Assembly: GCF_014075995.1 (NCBI RefSeq)
Contig: NZ_CP055153.1
Location: 6,448,001-6,512,000 of the forward strand
Length of the DNA stretch: 64,000 nt
Direction of reading: 5' to 3'
Source: Adhaeribacter radiodurans
GTDB lineage: Bacteria > Bacteroidota > Bacteroidia > Cytophagales > Hymenobacteraceae
Under the pieces are notes generated by a model, which worked only from the letters and a program-made list of their open reading frames with translations, was not told the DNA's origin and did no database searches. Numbering within the stretch: the stretch's first letter is position 1; each line of letters begins with the position of its first letter. This document shows, piece after piece, positions 53,706 through 62,940 of this stretch. Made by a program: the position numbers and the translations under genes.

Positions 53706-56123
53706 TTACTCGTTCCGTAGCGCCTCTACCGGGTTTGCCACAGCGGCTTTTATCGCCTGGAAGCTTATTGTAAGCAGGGCAATAGTTAAAGCCAGCAGCG
53801 TTGCCCACCCAAACGTAGACCACGATAAGGGCGTGCGATAAGCAAAATCCTGGAGCCAGCGGTGCATGCCGTACCAGGCAATGGGCCAGGCCAACAGGTT
53901 CGCCAATAACACTAATTTTAAAAAATCACGTGAGAGCAAAGCCACAATACTGCCAATGGAAGCGCCCAGCACCTTGCGAATGCCAATTTCTTTGGAGCGC
54001 TGCTCCGTAGCAAAAGTGGCCAAACCAAACAAGCCTAAGCAGGCAATTAAAATAGCCATGCCGGCAAACAGCGTAAACAAAAGTCCCTGCCGCTGTTCGG
54101 CTGCATAGAGCTGGCCAAATTTCTGGTCCAGAAAAGCGTACTCAAACGGATAGTCCGGGAGAAACTGTTTCCAGGTTTTTTCCAGCTGAGTTATTCCATA
54201 TTGTAAATCCGCGCCCGCTAACTTTACCGATAAATGCCGGAATTCGGACGTAGGCGGAATCATGAACAAAATAGGTTTGATCTTTTGGTGCATCGATTCG
54301 AAGTGGAAATCCGATAATACTCCCACAATCTTAGCCCGACGGTCGCCGTAATCAATGGTGCTTCCAATGGCTTGCTGAGGCGTTTTAAAGCCCAATGCTT
54401 TTACTCCGGCTTCGTTCAGCAGAAAAGCCTTGTTGCTATCAGTGGGATACGCTTCAGAAAAGTTACGGCCCGCTAAAACCTTAATTTTATAGGTCGGCAC
54501 GAAATAAGGATCGATGCCCAGAAATTCAAATGATAGCGAAGATTCCTTGTACGATCCACCTGATTCAATGCCCATCTCGCCCAATGAATTTAGTAAACGT
54601 TCGGAAGGCGCTTCTATGGAACGGGCCACCTGCGCGACGGCATTAGTAGCTAATAATTCATTCCGGAAAGCCTGGTAACGCGCGGATAAAAGCGGCATGT
54701 AAGGCAGCGTAACGATGTAATCTTTGTTTAAGCCCAAAGATTTATTTTGCAGGTAGCCTAATTGTTTGTACACCACGGCCGTGCTCACCACCAATACTAT
54801 CGTAATCGCGAATTGCAGTACTACCAGCGCTTTTCGCAACGATACGGTACGGTTTATCTGGATAATTTTGCCTTTTAAAACTTTTGCTGGCTGAAACGAA
54901 GACAAATACAAAGCCGGATACGAACCCGCTACCAAGCCAACCAGCAAGGCTAAACCCAGCACTACCAAAGCCGTTAGCCAACCATTTACCGGACTATAAG
55001 TTAGCTCTTTACCAATCAAATGATTCATCAGCGGCAAAGCCAGATCGGTGAACACTACGGCCAGTAGTACCGCAATCAATACAAACAACAGCGATTCGCT
55101 TAAAAACTGCACAATTAACTTGCCCTGGCTGGCGCCCATTACTTTGCGTACTCCTATTTCTTTCGCCCGCACTGACGAACGAGCGGTAGATAAATTCATG
55201 AAATTAATGCATGCAATGAGTAAAATAAACAAAGCAATTACCCCAAATAAATACACCTGCTTGCTATCGCCGTTGGCTTCCAGTTCGGTATCCAGGTGGG
55301 AATGTAAATGAATATCGGTAAGCTTTTGCAGAAACAGGTTGTTGTACGAAGAAGGCCGGGTATTCTGGTATTCAATGTGCCGGTCGAGGAATGCCGGCAG
55401 TTGCACGCTGATGTGGGCTACGTTGTATTTTGGTGGTACCAGCAGGTAAGTGGTAAACCGATTGATGCTAAAGTTAGCCAGGTTTTTCCGGCCAAAAAGC
55501 GTACTATCCTGCAGGGTGCTAAACGAAACCAGAAAGCTCGGGTGGAAATGGGAGTTTACCGGAAAGTCCTGGAATACGCCGCTTACTTTTAAAGTTACTT
55601 TGTTATCCAAGCGCACCAATTGGCCAATGGGGTTTTGCTTCGGGAAATACTTCGCTACTAATTTTTCGGTGAGCAGGATGGTGTTTGGTTCGCTTAGGGC
55701 CGTTTGCGCATTGCCACTATGGAGCAGAACGGTAAAAATTTTAAAAAAAGAAGGCTCCGCAAAAAATACATTCTCTTCGGTAAAGAATTTCTGCGGACTA
55801 ACAGCTATTACGGCCTTGTGCTGCAACAAACGGGTAGCTTCTTCTATCGCCGGAAAATCGTTTTGAAGCAAAGGGGCAAAAGGCGGAGCAATATTCGCTA
55901 ACTGTACTCCGGGCAATCCGTCTTCGCCGTTAAAGTAGCGACCTACCCGGTAAATACGGTCGGCATGGGCGTGATACTTATCGTAACTTAACTCCTGCAA
56001 AATAAACAAGGCAATCAGCAGGCAACATGCTAAACCCACGGCCAGGCCAAAGATGTTGATGAACGAAAACAACTTGTGCCGCAGCAAATTCCGGATCGCA
56101 ATTTTGAAGTAGTTGAGTAGCAT
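53706..56123 (-). CDS. MacB/FtsX-type ABC transporter permease (array member 6, first of the block)
   Basis: An 805-residue protein and the 5'-most gene of the block from 56123 to 42861. TM1 IFGLAVGLACCLLIALFILQEL; FtsX motifs ARSSVRAKEIGVRKVMGASQGKLIVQFL and EQRSKEIGIRKVLGASIGSIVALLSRDF; ends NPVEALRNE. Its closest sibling is member 1 (shared LANIAPPFAPLL, LVSFSTLQDSTLFGRKN, SERLLNSLG). The upstream 155 bp contain the shared control module (56171-56277), which probably drives the whole block. Confidence 0.91.
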   Translation of the reverse strand: MLLNYFKIAIRNLLRHKLFSFINIFGLAVGLACCLLIALFILQELSYDKYHAHADRIYRVGRYFNGEDGLPGVQLANIAPPFAPLLQNDFPAIEEATRLLQHKAVIAVSPQKFFTEENVFFAEPSFFKIFTVLLHSGNAQTALSEPNTILLTEKLVAKYFPKQNPIGQLVRLDNKVTLKVSGVFQDFPVNSHFHPSFLVSFSTLQDSTLFGRKNLANFSINRFTTYLLVPPKYNVAHISVQLPAFLDRHIEYQNTRPSSYNNLFLQKLTDIHLHSHLDTELEANGDSKQVYLFGVIALFILLIACINFMNLSTARSSVRAKEIGVRKVMGASQGKLIVQFLSESLLFVLIAVLLAVVFTDLALPLMNHLIGKELTYSPVNGWLTALVVLGLALLVGLVAGSYPALYLSSFQPAKVLKGKIIQINRTVSLRKALVVLQFAITIVLVVSTAVVYKQLGYLQNKSLGLNKDYIVTLPYMPLLSARYQAFRNELLATNAVAQVARSIEAPSERLLNSLGEMGIESGGSYKESSLSFEFLGIDPYFVPTYKIKVLAGRNFSEAYPTDSNKAFLLNEAGVKALGFKTPQQAIGSTIDYGDRRAKIVGVLSDFHFESMHQKIKPILFMIPPTSEFRHLSVKLAGADLQYGITQLEKTWKQFLPDYPFEYAFLDQKFGQLYAAEQRQGLLFTLFAGMAILIACLGLFGLATFATEQRSKEIGIRKVLGASIGSIVALLSRDFLKLVLLANLLAWPIAWYGMHRWLQDFAYRTPLSWSTFGWATLLALTIALLTISFQAIKAAVANPVEALRNE

Positions 56124-56531
56124 GGCCGAAGCGATTTAATGTACCGGTACAAAATAACGCGTAAGAAAAATGCCACGATTGTAAACTGCTAAATTATAAT
56201 AAGTTATATAGGTAAAAGCCAGGGTTGAATTTAAAAATGTCCGGTTTTGATACAATAAATTGTCCGGTTCCGGAACAGAGGTTAGAACTAATTTAATCAA
56301 GCGCTTAAATCAAATGCAAGTGAGCAGAAGTTGACACCATTCTGCTTTCGTCCTAAAAGTTTTTAACCTGATATGATACAGCTAATTTGTTTAAAAAGAA
56401 GTTTTTAAATTAGTTTATGGGTAAATTATATTAACTACAAATTGCGCATTTACTACTATATTGGAGGGATAAACTAACAGTTTCTATATACATTCTAGCT
56501 ACCTGCTATCTTAAAAGGGCTTTATACATTA
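56124..56531. other. Divergent spacer with control module (408 bp)
   Basis: Between permease member 6 (leftward) and the low-GC gene at 56532 (rightward). It holds the motif module at 56171-56277. The rest is AT-rich, without genes. Confidence 0.6.
56171..56277 (-). promoter_or_regulatory. Upstream control module of the permease block
   Basis: On the minus strand there are two 17-bp motifs, TGTTCCGGAACCGGACA (56261-56277) and TGTATCAAAACCGGACA (56238-56254). Their starts are 23 bp apart, close to two helical turns. Exactly 62 nt after the second comes TGGCATTTTT, with TGGCA at 56171-56175. Motif, distance and TGGCATTTT box are as in the TolC module (39211-39294). The -24-like TGGCA suggests sigma-54, but the -12 position has AC instead of GC. 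Confidence 0.62.
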
Positions 56532-57332
56532 ATGGGACAAACGAGTCGAAGAATTAATACACATAGAAAAGCTAAGGAGATAATTAATAGTTTTTACGAT
56601 AACAATTCCCATTGCTTAATTATACACTATTCTTGTGAAAGTTTTTACGACATTAAAGACGGTAAAACTCCAAGAATTACTTCTATTGCGGTTAGATATT
56701 TAAGTACAGCTCAAACGAAGTCATTTTCAATTCACAAAGTAGCAGAATTAAGAAAGATTGCACTTGACCAAGTAAATGAAAGCTACGACCAACTTGAAAA
56801 AGAAATGTTGAAAGACTTTTATGATTTTGTAAAGGAGCATAAAGATTACAAGTGGATTCATTGGAATATGCGGGATATAAACTATGGATTTGAAGCCCTT
56901 CAATACAGAGCATCTGTTTTAGGAACAAAACCATTTGAAATTAAGGATGAAAATAAATTTGATCTTGCCAGACTTTTAATTGACAAATATGGAAAAGGCT
57001 ATTCGAGCCATCCTAGACTTCCTTCAATATTAGAAATGAATAAGATATCACCCAAACATTGGCTAAATGGAGCCAATGAAGCGAAATCTTTTGAGAACAA
57101 AGAATATGTTCGACTACATCAATCGACCTTGGCTAAGGTGGACGTTATCGAAAATATTTTGAAATTAACAGCAGAAGAAAGTTTAAAAACAAAATCTAAA
57201 TGGAGAGACATCTATGGACTTAGCCCACAGGGCATTTTCGAACTTACTAAAGACCATTGGATTTATAGCATGATACTATTTCTGATTTCAGCATTGTTAG
57301 GGGCTTACTTAGGAAAGCTATTTGGAAACTAA
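56532..57332 (+). CDS. Low-GC protein of unknown function with C-terminal membrane anchor
   Basis: A 266-residue protein on the strand opposite to the permeases. It is clearly more AT-rich than its neighbours, so it was probably acquired. Residues about 29-110 (CLIIHYSCESFYDIKDGKTPRITSIAVRYL) and 115-135 (WIHWNMRDINYGFEALQYR), then NKEYVRLHQSTLAKVDVIENIL, recall the order of the DEDD (DnaQ-like) exonuclease motifs. The first acidic pair reads S-C-E rather than D-x-E, so catalysis is doubtful. A hydrophobic helix ends the chain (YSMILFLISALLGAYLGKL). Similar hypothetical proteins seem familiar to me, but I cannot name the family or role. Confidence 0.7.
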   Translation: MGQTSRRINTHRKAKEIINSFYDNNSHCLIIHYSCESFYDIKDGKTPRITSIAVRYLSTAQTKSFSIHKVAELRKIALDQVNESYDQLEKEMLKDFYDFVKEHKDYKWIHWNMRDINYGFEALQYRASVLGTKPFEIKDENKFDLARLLIDKYGKGYSSHPRLPSILEMNKISPKHWLNGANEAKSFENKEYVRLHQSTLAKVDVIENILKLTAEESLKTKSKWRDIYGLSPQGIFELTKDHWIYSMILFLISALLGAYLGKLFGN

Positions 57333-57485
57333 ACCACAAGCCCGAAATAGTGAGTAACTAACGCAGTATTTACTTCAGGCTAGCTTATATAAAAACCTGA
57401 AACTAATTTCCACTACAAAGCTTTAAAAACTCCGTCAATTAGTGCCAGATATCAGTGTAGCGTCACTGATGCTTCATGAACAAGA

Positions 57486-57552
57486 GGAAGTCTCCAGACT
57501 TCCAAACCTACAACTTTCATGTGATTTGTATATCGCCAGTCGGGAGACTGGC
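57486..57552. repeat. Pair of GCCAGTC-type palindromes
   Basis: GGAAGTCTCCAGACTTCC at 57486-57503 and GCCAGTCGGGAGACTGGC at 57535-57552. The arms differ (GGAAGTC and GCCAGTC) but stay self-complementary. The following CAAGTCTCACTTTGCTAAGACTTGCGCC is matched after 63375 by a nearly identical segment. Confidence 0.65.
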
Positions 57553-57663
57553 TTTTGTTATTAAGGCACAAGTCTCACTTTGCTAAGACTTGCGCCAGGG
57601 CAAGGTAATGCCAGGGTAATTTTAAAATTTCAAATTATCATCAAACAGTAGCCACTCGCAATT

Positions 57664-57856
57664 GATACCAGTTTGGCTGTGGAGGGCCTTCTAAGGTTCC
57701 GGTTCTGCGCAGCAGAATTCCGACGTTAGGAGGAAAGGAAGCTTAGACCGCCCGAAAGAGCCAAACGAGGCCCGCCGGCCATGAGGCAAACTCAGCCCGA
57801 TCAAATAAGATAGCACCTGAGCATGGAGGCTTGAAAAGACTCCAAAGAAAAGTCTT
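57664..57856 (+). repeat. ~190-bp structured repeat, copy 3
   Basis: It starts GATACCAGTTTGGCTGTGG like copy 2. The inner stem here is TCTAAG paired with CTTAGA, in place of TTTAGCG/CGCTAAA. The apical hairpin is TTCTGC-GCA-GCAGAA. The outer stem has an internal loop. It is of the same subtype as copy 4 and inverted to it, and the two flank permeases 7 and 8. Confidence 0.78.
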
Positions 57857-57892
57857 CGCTGACGGATCCCTCCTTACTCAAAATTTAAAAAT

Positions 57893-60322
57893 TTATTCAT
57901 TCCGCAAAGCCTTCACCGGCCTGGTAAACGCCGCCCGAATGGATTGATAGCTAATGGTAAGCACTGCGATACAAACGGCTAGTATGCCGGCCACTACAAA
58001 TACATCCCAGGTAATCGCAACGCGGTACTCGTAATCCTGCAACCATTGTTGCATCCCGTACCAGGCAATGGGCACCGCAATAACCAGGGCCGTTAGTACT
58101 AATTTTAAAAAATTTGAGGTGAGCAACCGGAAAATGTTAAACGTAGACGCCCCTAGTACCAACCGGATACTGATTTCTTTGCTGCGTTGCTCCACCATAT
58201 AAGCCGACAAAGCAAACAAACCGAGGCAGGCCACAATAATAGCCAGTACCGCAAAACTGCTGAAGATCTGGCCCATACGCTGCACCTCTTCGTGCATGCG
58301 GGCATACGATTCGTCGAGGAAGCTAAAACGCAGGGGTTGGTGCGGCGCTACGGTTTTCCAGGCGCCGGTGACGGATTGCACCAGGTTCGCCATTTGGGCG
58401 GTATTTACTTTAACCGCCACTACCGACGGACTATTGCCTAGAACCAGGCAAAGGGGGGCAATGTCTTGCTTAAACGTTTCGTAATGGAAATCCTGAACTA
58501 CCCCGATAATGGTCCAGGTTTGGCCGCCGTTGGTAATGCGCTGACCAATGGGCTGCGCAAAATTAAATTTTTGCACCATCGCCTGGTTTACAACTACTGC
58601 CTGAGAGTCGGAGGCCAGATCGCGGGAGAAATCCCGGCCTGCGGCTATTTGCATGCCCAGGGTTCTTACGTAATCCTGATCCACTTCCCAGATTTGGCCA
58701 TTTACAGAGCTTTCTTCGGTAACTTTTCCTTCTTTCCAGAAAGAGTTGCCGTTACGTTTGGTGTCTTTTACGGGCAAATAATCGCTGATGCTCACACTTT
58801 TTACTTCGGGTAAGCGCAGGAGCTCCGTTTTTAAAGTTTTTACTTTATCGCCTAACGTATGGGCACCTTGCAGTAAAATTACCTGGTCTTTGTTAAAACC
58901 AATTTCCTTGTGCAGGATGTAATTCATTTGCCGGTAAATAATAAAAGTACCGACGATTAAAACAATGGAAGTAGTAAACTGAAAAACCACTAGCAAACTG
59001 CGGGTACCGGAACTTTTACTACCCCGGCTGACAGCCCCTTTTAATACGCTAACCGGTTGAAAAGCCGACAAGTAAAAAGCCGGATACAAGCCCGCTACTA
59101 CCCCCACCACTACGGCAGCCGATAACAATGTAGGCAGCAGCCACCAGGCCCGCCACGGAATCACTAACGTTTTAGCGGCTAATTGATTAAAGTACGGCAG
59201 TAAGAGCCAAGCCAGGAAAAGCCCCACGGCAAAAGAAATAACGCTGTATAACAGCGATTCGGTTAAGAACTGTTTGATTAAGCTGCTCCGGTAAGAACCC
59301 AGTACTTTGCGCAATCCTACTTCTTTGGCCCGGTTCGCCGACTTAGCCGTAGACAGATTGATGAAGTTAATGCAGGCAATGATTAAAATAAAACCAGCAA
59401 TAGCGCCAAACAAATACACAAACCGAATATCGCCGTACTTCGACCAGGCATCCCGGATGCCGTTGGAACGCAGGTGAATATCCGGGAGGGGTTGCAGCTT
59501 AAAAGTACTGTTTTTTACAATATTCGCCGCCTCCACGTTGCCAGCCGCTACCATTTGGGGCATCATATTTTTCTCAATTACCGAGATTAACTTTTTCGTT
59601 AACTGCGGGGCATCAACGCCCGGCCGCAGTAAAATATAAGTTAGATAATTAGTGTTTTGCCAATTTGATTGTTCGCCGGGGTAAAAATCCTGCCCGGTTA
59701 ACGTAAGTAAAAAATCGTACTGCAGGTGCGAGGTAGTGGGCATGTCGGCCATAACGCCGCCTATCTTGTAAGGCTTGGCAGTGTTGTCGTTAATGATTAA
59801 CGTTTTGCCAACCGGGTTTTCGTTCGGAAAAAATTGATCGGCTTTTGCTTTAGAAATAACAATGGTGTTGGGTTCCGCGAGCGCCCGTTTACGGTCGCCG
59901 TACACCATAGGTAGTTGCAGTATATCTACCAATTCCTGATCGACAAAGGCAACGTGATCTTCGTAGGAGTTTTCCAGCTTATCGCTGCGCCGGATCTGGG
60001 CGTTGCCCGCCCCGAACAGCTCGCTGGCAATTAAGCGACCTGATTTTTGAATTTCCGGAAAGTCGGCTTTTAACGCTTTGGCAAAAGGCGCCTGAAAATG
60101 CACGCTTTTGATAATCTCGCCTTTATAGTTAAAATCGATAGCTACCCGGTAAACGCGCTCCGCATCTGGTACGTGCCGGTCGTAGCTCAGCTCGTCGCGG
60201 ATGTACAAAGAAATTAAAAAACAAGCCGCAATGCCCAGCGCAAACCCGCCCACTTTAATGGCCGCATACATCTTTTGCTTGGTTAAAGAGCGCCAGGCAA
60301 TTTTAAAATAGTTTTTCAGCAT
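57893..60322 (-). CDS. MacB/FtsX-type ABC transporter permease (array member 7, divergent)
   Basis: An 809-residue protein. TM1 VGGFALGIAACFLISLYIRDEL. First FtsX AKSANRAKEVGLRKVLGSYRSSLIKQFL. The second FtsX is the most divergent in the array (EQRSKEISIRLVLGASTFNIFRLLTSNF, ending RPVKALRNE in place of NPVxALRxE). It follows member 8 by 36 bp, so the two are co-transcribed as a pair. The pair is bracketed by inverted ~190-bp repeats and lacks the motif module of the main block. Confidence 0.9.
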   Translation of the reverse strand: MLKNYFKIAWRSLTKQKMYAAIKVGGFALGIAACFLISLYIRDELSYDRHVPDAERVYRVAIDFNYKGEIIKSVHFQAPFAKALKADFPEIQKSGRLIASELFGAGNAQIRRSDKLENSYEDHVAFVDQELVDILQLPMVYGDRKRALAEPNTIVISKAKADQFFPNENPVGKTLIINDNTAKPYKIGGVMADMPTTSHLQYDFLLTLTGQDFYPGEQSNWQNTNYLTYILLRPGVDAPQLTKKLISVIEKNMMPQMVAAGNVEAANIVKNSTFKLQPLPDIHLRSNGIRDAWSKYGDIRFVYLFGAIAGFILIIACINFINLSTAKSANRAKEVGLRKVLGSYRSSLIKQFLTESLLYSVISFAVGLFLAWLLLPYFNQLAAKTLVIPWRAWWLLPTLLSAAVVVGVVAGLYPAFYLSAFQPVSVLKGAVSRGSKSSGTRSLLVVFQFTTSIVLIVGTFIIYRQMNYILHKEIGFNKDQVILLQGAHTLGDKVKTLKTELLRLPEVKSVSISDYLPVKDTKRNGNSFWKEGKVTEESSVNGQIWEVDQDYVRTLGMQIAAGRDFSRDLASDSQAVVVNQAMVQKFNFAQPIGQRITNGGQTWTIIGVVQDFHYETFKQDIAPLCLVLGNSPSVVAVKVNTAQMANLVQSVTGAWKTVAPHQPLRFSFLDESYARMHEEVQRMGQIFSSFAVLAIIVACLGLFALSAYMVEQRSKEISIRLVLGASTFNIFRLLTSNFLKLVLTALVIAVPIAWYGMQQWLQDYEYRVAITWDVFVVAGILAVCIAVLTISYQSIRAAFTRPVKALRNE

Positions 60323-60358
60323 AGCCGTAAATACAAAAATTTAAAAAAACAGAATTTC

Positions 60359-62755
60359 TTACTCGTCGCGCAGCGCGTTAACCGGGTTGGCCACGGCTAC
60401 TTTTAAGGCCTGTAAACTGACTGTTGCAATGGCAATGAGTAAGGCAACAATGCCAGCCACAATAAAAATAAAGGCGCTGAGTTCTACGCGGTAGGTAAAA
60501 TCCTGCAACCATTGGTGCATGGCCCACCAGGCTAAAGGCCAGGCTAATACATTAGCCAACAATACCAATTTTAAAAAATCCTGAGAAAGTAAGGTTACCA
60601 ACCCGCCCACCGAAGCGCCGAGCACTTTGCGAATGCCAATTTCTTTGCGGCGCTGTTCTGTGGAGTATAAAGCCAGACCAAATAAACCCAGGCAAGCAAT
60701 AAAAATGGCGAGTACGGCAAAAACGGTAAGAATTTGCGCTTGCTTTTGCTCGCTCTTGTATAATTGGTCGAACGATTCGTCGAGGAAAGTGTATTGAAAC
60801 GGATAACTGGCCGCTAGTTGCTTATACACGGTTTCGATGGCGGCCAAAGCTGGTTTAGGATTACCGGGAGCCAACCGGATAGCTACCAGCCGGTGGTCGC
60901 GGCGCATGGTTATTACCAAAGGCTCAATGGCTTCTTTCAGCGACGAGAAATGATAATCTTGTACTACGCCAATTACTTTTCGCCGGCGTGGCACTTGTTG
61001 TTCGGCCCAATGGCTGGGGTCTACTAACTCTTTCCCGAGCGCTTCCTGAGGCGTCCAGCCTAAGTTTTTAACGGCGGTTTCGTTCAGTAATATGGCGGCT
61101 ACCGAATCGGTGGCAAAAGATTTAGAGAAATTGCGACCCGCTACCAGTTTAATGCCGAGCGTAGGCAGGTAATTTACATCAGAGAAAGCCGTCCGGAAAC
61201 TCCAGGTTTCGTTGGGTTTATCGGTTACGGCAAATACGTATTTATCGTGGAAACCGCCCGGTTCGCCCGACATAACCGAAACTGCTTGTACGCCCGGCAG
61301 TTGTTTTACCCGGTTCATAAAAGCCTGTCGGTGGTCGTGAATCTCGCTATTATCCAACGGAATTCTAATAATGTGCTCTTTACTAAATCCTAAATTTTTG
61401 TGTTGTACGTAGTCCATCTGCCGGAAAATAACCGCAGTACCAATCATCAGGAAAATAGAAAGGCTGAATTGCGCTACTACCAAAGCTTTGCGTAACACCG
61501 GATGGCCCGCACTGGAAGCTAGCCGGCCTTTTAAAACTTTCACCGGCTGAAAAGAAGACAAAAAGAAAGCCGGATAGCTGCCCGCAAGCAAACCAACCAC
61601 CAGCGTAATGCCCACTAAAAACGCGTATAATCCCGGACTGGTAAAAGGAATAACCAGGTGCTTTTCGGTGAAGGCATTAAAGTAAGGTAAGATTAAGATG
61701 ATTAAACCAAACGATAAGGCCACCGCAATAAACGTGAGCAAGGTAGATTCGCTTAAAAACTGGCCGATCAGGTGTTGTTTATAGGCGCCCAGCACTTTGC
61801 GTACGCCTACTTCTCTGGCCCGGCCAGCCGAACGGGCCGAAGCCAGGTTCATGAAATTAATGCAAGCAATGAGCAAAATAAATACGGCAATGGCCGAAAA
61901 GATGTACACGTTGCTTTTATTGCCTTGCTCCGCAAAATCAAACTGGGTATTGGTATCCAGGTGAATGGCCAGGAGGGGCTGTAAATCCAGGGTCATGCGT
62001 TGTCCTTCTTTTTTGGCTTCGGCGCCCTGGTGTTTCTCCATAAAAGCGGGGAATTGCGCCATTAAATTTTGGAGATTCGTTTGCTCGGCCAGCAGCACGT
62101 AGGTAAACATCGCATTGTTATTCCACCTTTGGAACCAGTCTTGTCCTTCGTAGTCTTTAATGGAAAAGATAAAATCAAATTTCAGGTGGGAGTTTTCCGG
62201 CACGTTGGCCATTACGCCGCTCACTTTGCACGTTTGGGTTTTATCTAAGGTCAGGAGCTTGCCTACCGGGTTTTCGGAGCCGAAATACTTCTGGGCCATG
62301 GCTTCGCTGATAACTACGTTATTCGGGTCGGCGAGTACTTGCCGCGGATCGCCTTGCACTAACGGAAAAGTAAATACTTCCAGAAAATTAGGATCCGTGA
62401 TAAATACCCGGTCTTCTTTAAACGTTTTATCCTGATACGAAAACAAAGCGTTAGTCGACATAACCCGCACCGCTGCTTTTACATCGCCGGGAAAATCGTT
62501 GCGCAGCGCGGGCGCATACGGCCCGGATACGTACGGTATTTTTGCTTTGTCGCCGTTGATGCTGGCCACGCGCAACACCCGGTAAATTCTGTCGCCTTGC
62601 GCGTGAAAACGGTCGTAGCTGAGTTCGTTCTTTACAAATAAGAATATCAGCAAACAGCAGGTAATTCCCAGCGTTAGCCCTACTATGTTAATGGCAGTAT
62701 AAAACTTCTGCCGCAGTAAATTCCGGTAAGCGAGTTTTAAGTAGTTGGAAAGCAT
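60359..62755 (-). CDS. MacB/FtsX-type ABC transporter permease (array member 8)
   Basis: A 798-residue protein. TM1 IVGLTLGITCCLLIFLFVKNEL; FtsX motifs ARSAGRAREVGVRKVLGAYKQHLIGQFL and EQRRKEIGIRKVLGASVGGLVTLLSQDF; ends NPVNALRDE. It is first of the two-gene unit with member 7. Upstream lies a 727-bp repeat-filled spacer; no 17-bp control motif was found in it, so this unit is probably regulated differently from the main block. Confidence 0.9.
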   Translation of the reverse strand: MLSNYLKLAYRNLLRQKFYTAINIVGLTLGITCCLLIFLFVKNELSYDRFHAQGDRIYRVLRVASINGDKAKIPYVSGPYAPALRNDFPGDVKAAVRVMSTNALFSYQDKTFKEDRVFITDPNFLEVFTFPLVQGDPRQVLADPNNVVISEAMAQKYFGSENPVGKLLTLDKTQTCKVSGVMANVPENSHLKFDFIFSIKDYEGQDWFQRWNNNAMFTYVLLAEQTNLQNLMAQFPAFMEKHQGAEAKKEGQRMTLDLQPLLAIHLDTNTQFDFAEQGNKSNVYIFSAIAVFILLIACINFMNLASARSAGRAREVGVRKVLGAYKQHLIGQFLSESTLLTFIAVALSFGLIILILPYFNAFTEKHLVIPFTSPGLYAFLVGITLVVGLLAGSYPAFFLSSFQPVKVLKGRLASSAGHPVLRKALVVAQFSLSIFLMIGTAVIFRQMDYVQHKNLGFSKEHIIRIPLDNSEIHDHRQAFMNRVKQLPGVQAVSVMSGEPGGFHDKYVFAVTDKPNETWSFRTAFSDVNYLPTLGIKLVAGRNFSKSFATDSVAAILLNETAVKNLGWTPQEALGKELVDPSHWAEQQVPRRRKVIGVVQDYHFSSLKEAIEPLVITMRRDHRLVAIRLAPGNPKPALAAIETVYKQLAASYPFQYTFLDESFDQLYKSEQKQAQILTVFAVLAIFIACLGLFGLALYSTEQRRKEIGIRKVLGASVGGLVTLLSQDFLKLVLLANVLAWPLAWWAMHQWLQDFTYRVELSAFIFIVAGIVALLIAIATVSLQALKVAVANPVNALRDE

Positions 62756-62887
62756 GAGATGGATGATTAATTATTAATTTTTAAATTTTTTCATTTTCGA
62801 AGCTTTTCTAGTCTCTTCTTTGCCTTAAGCTGGCATTAAACTAGCGCCCGTGTTTAGCGTAGCGGCACTGGTGACTTTTTAACAAGA

Positions 62888-62905
62888 GCCAGTCTCCGGA
62901 CTGGC
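62888..62905. repeat. GCCAGTC-type palindrome, left half-element
   Basis: GCCAGTCTCCGGACTGGC. The flank to its left (GTAGCG, ACAAGAG) matches the left part of the element at 57447-57597; the matching right part lies at 63358-63420. Confidence 0.6.
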
Positions 62906-62940
62906 ATATCTGCCTATATCATTCCTTTCTGTTTGTCATT

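Larger units (their letters stand above)
57333..57892. other. Repeat-filled spacer (560 bp)
   Basis: It holds two short palindromes (GGAAGTC-GACTTCC at 57486-57503 and GCCAGTC-GACTGGC at 57535-57552), a following GTCTCACTTTGCTAAGACTT segment, and the ~190-bp repeat copy 3 (57664-57856). No gene is seen. Confidence 0.6.
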
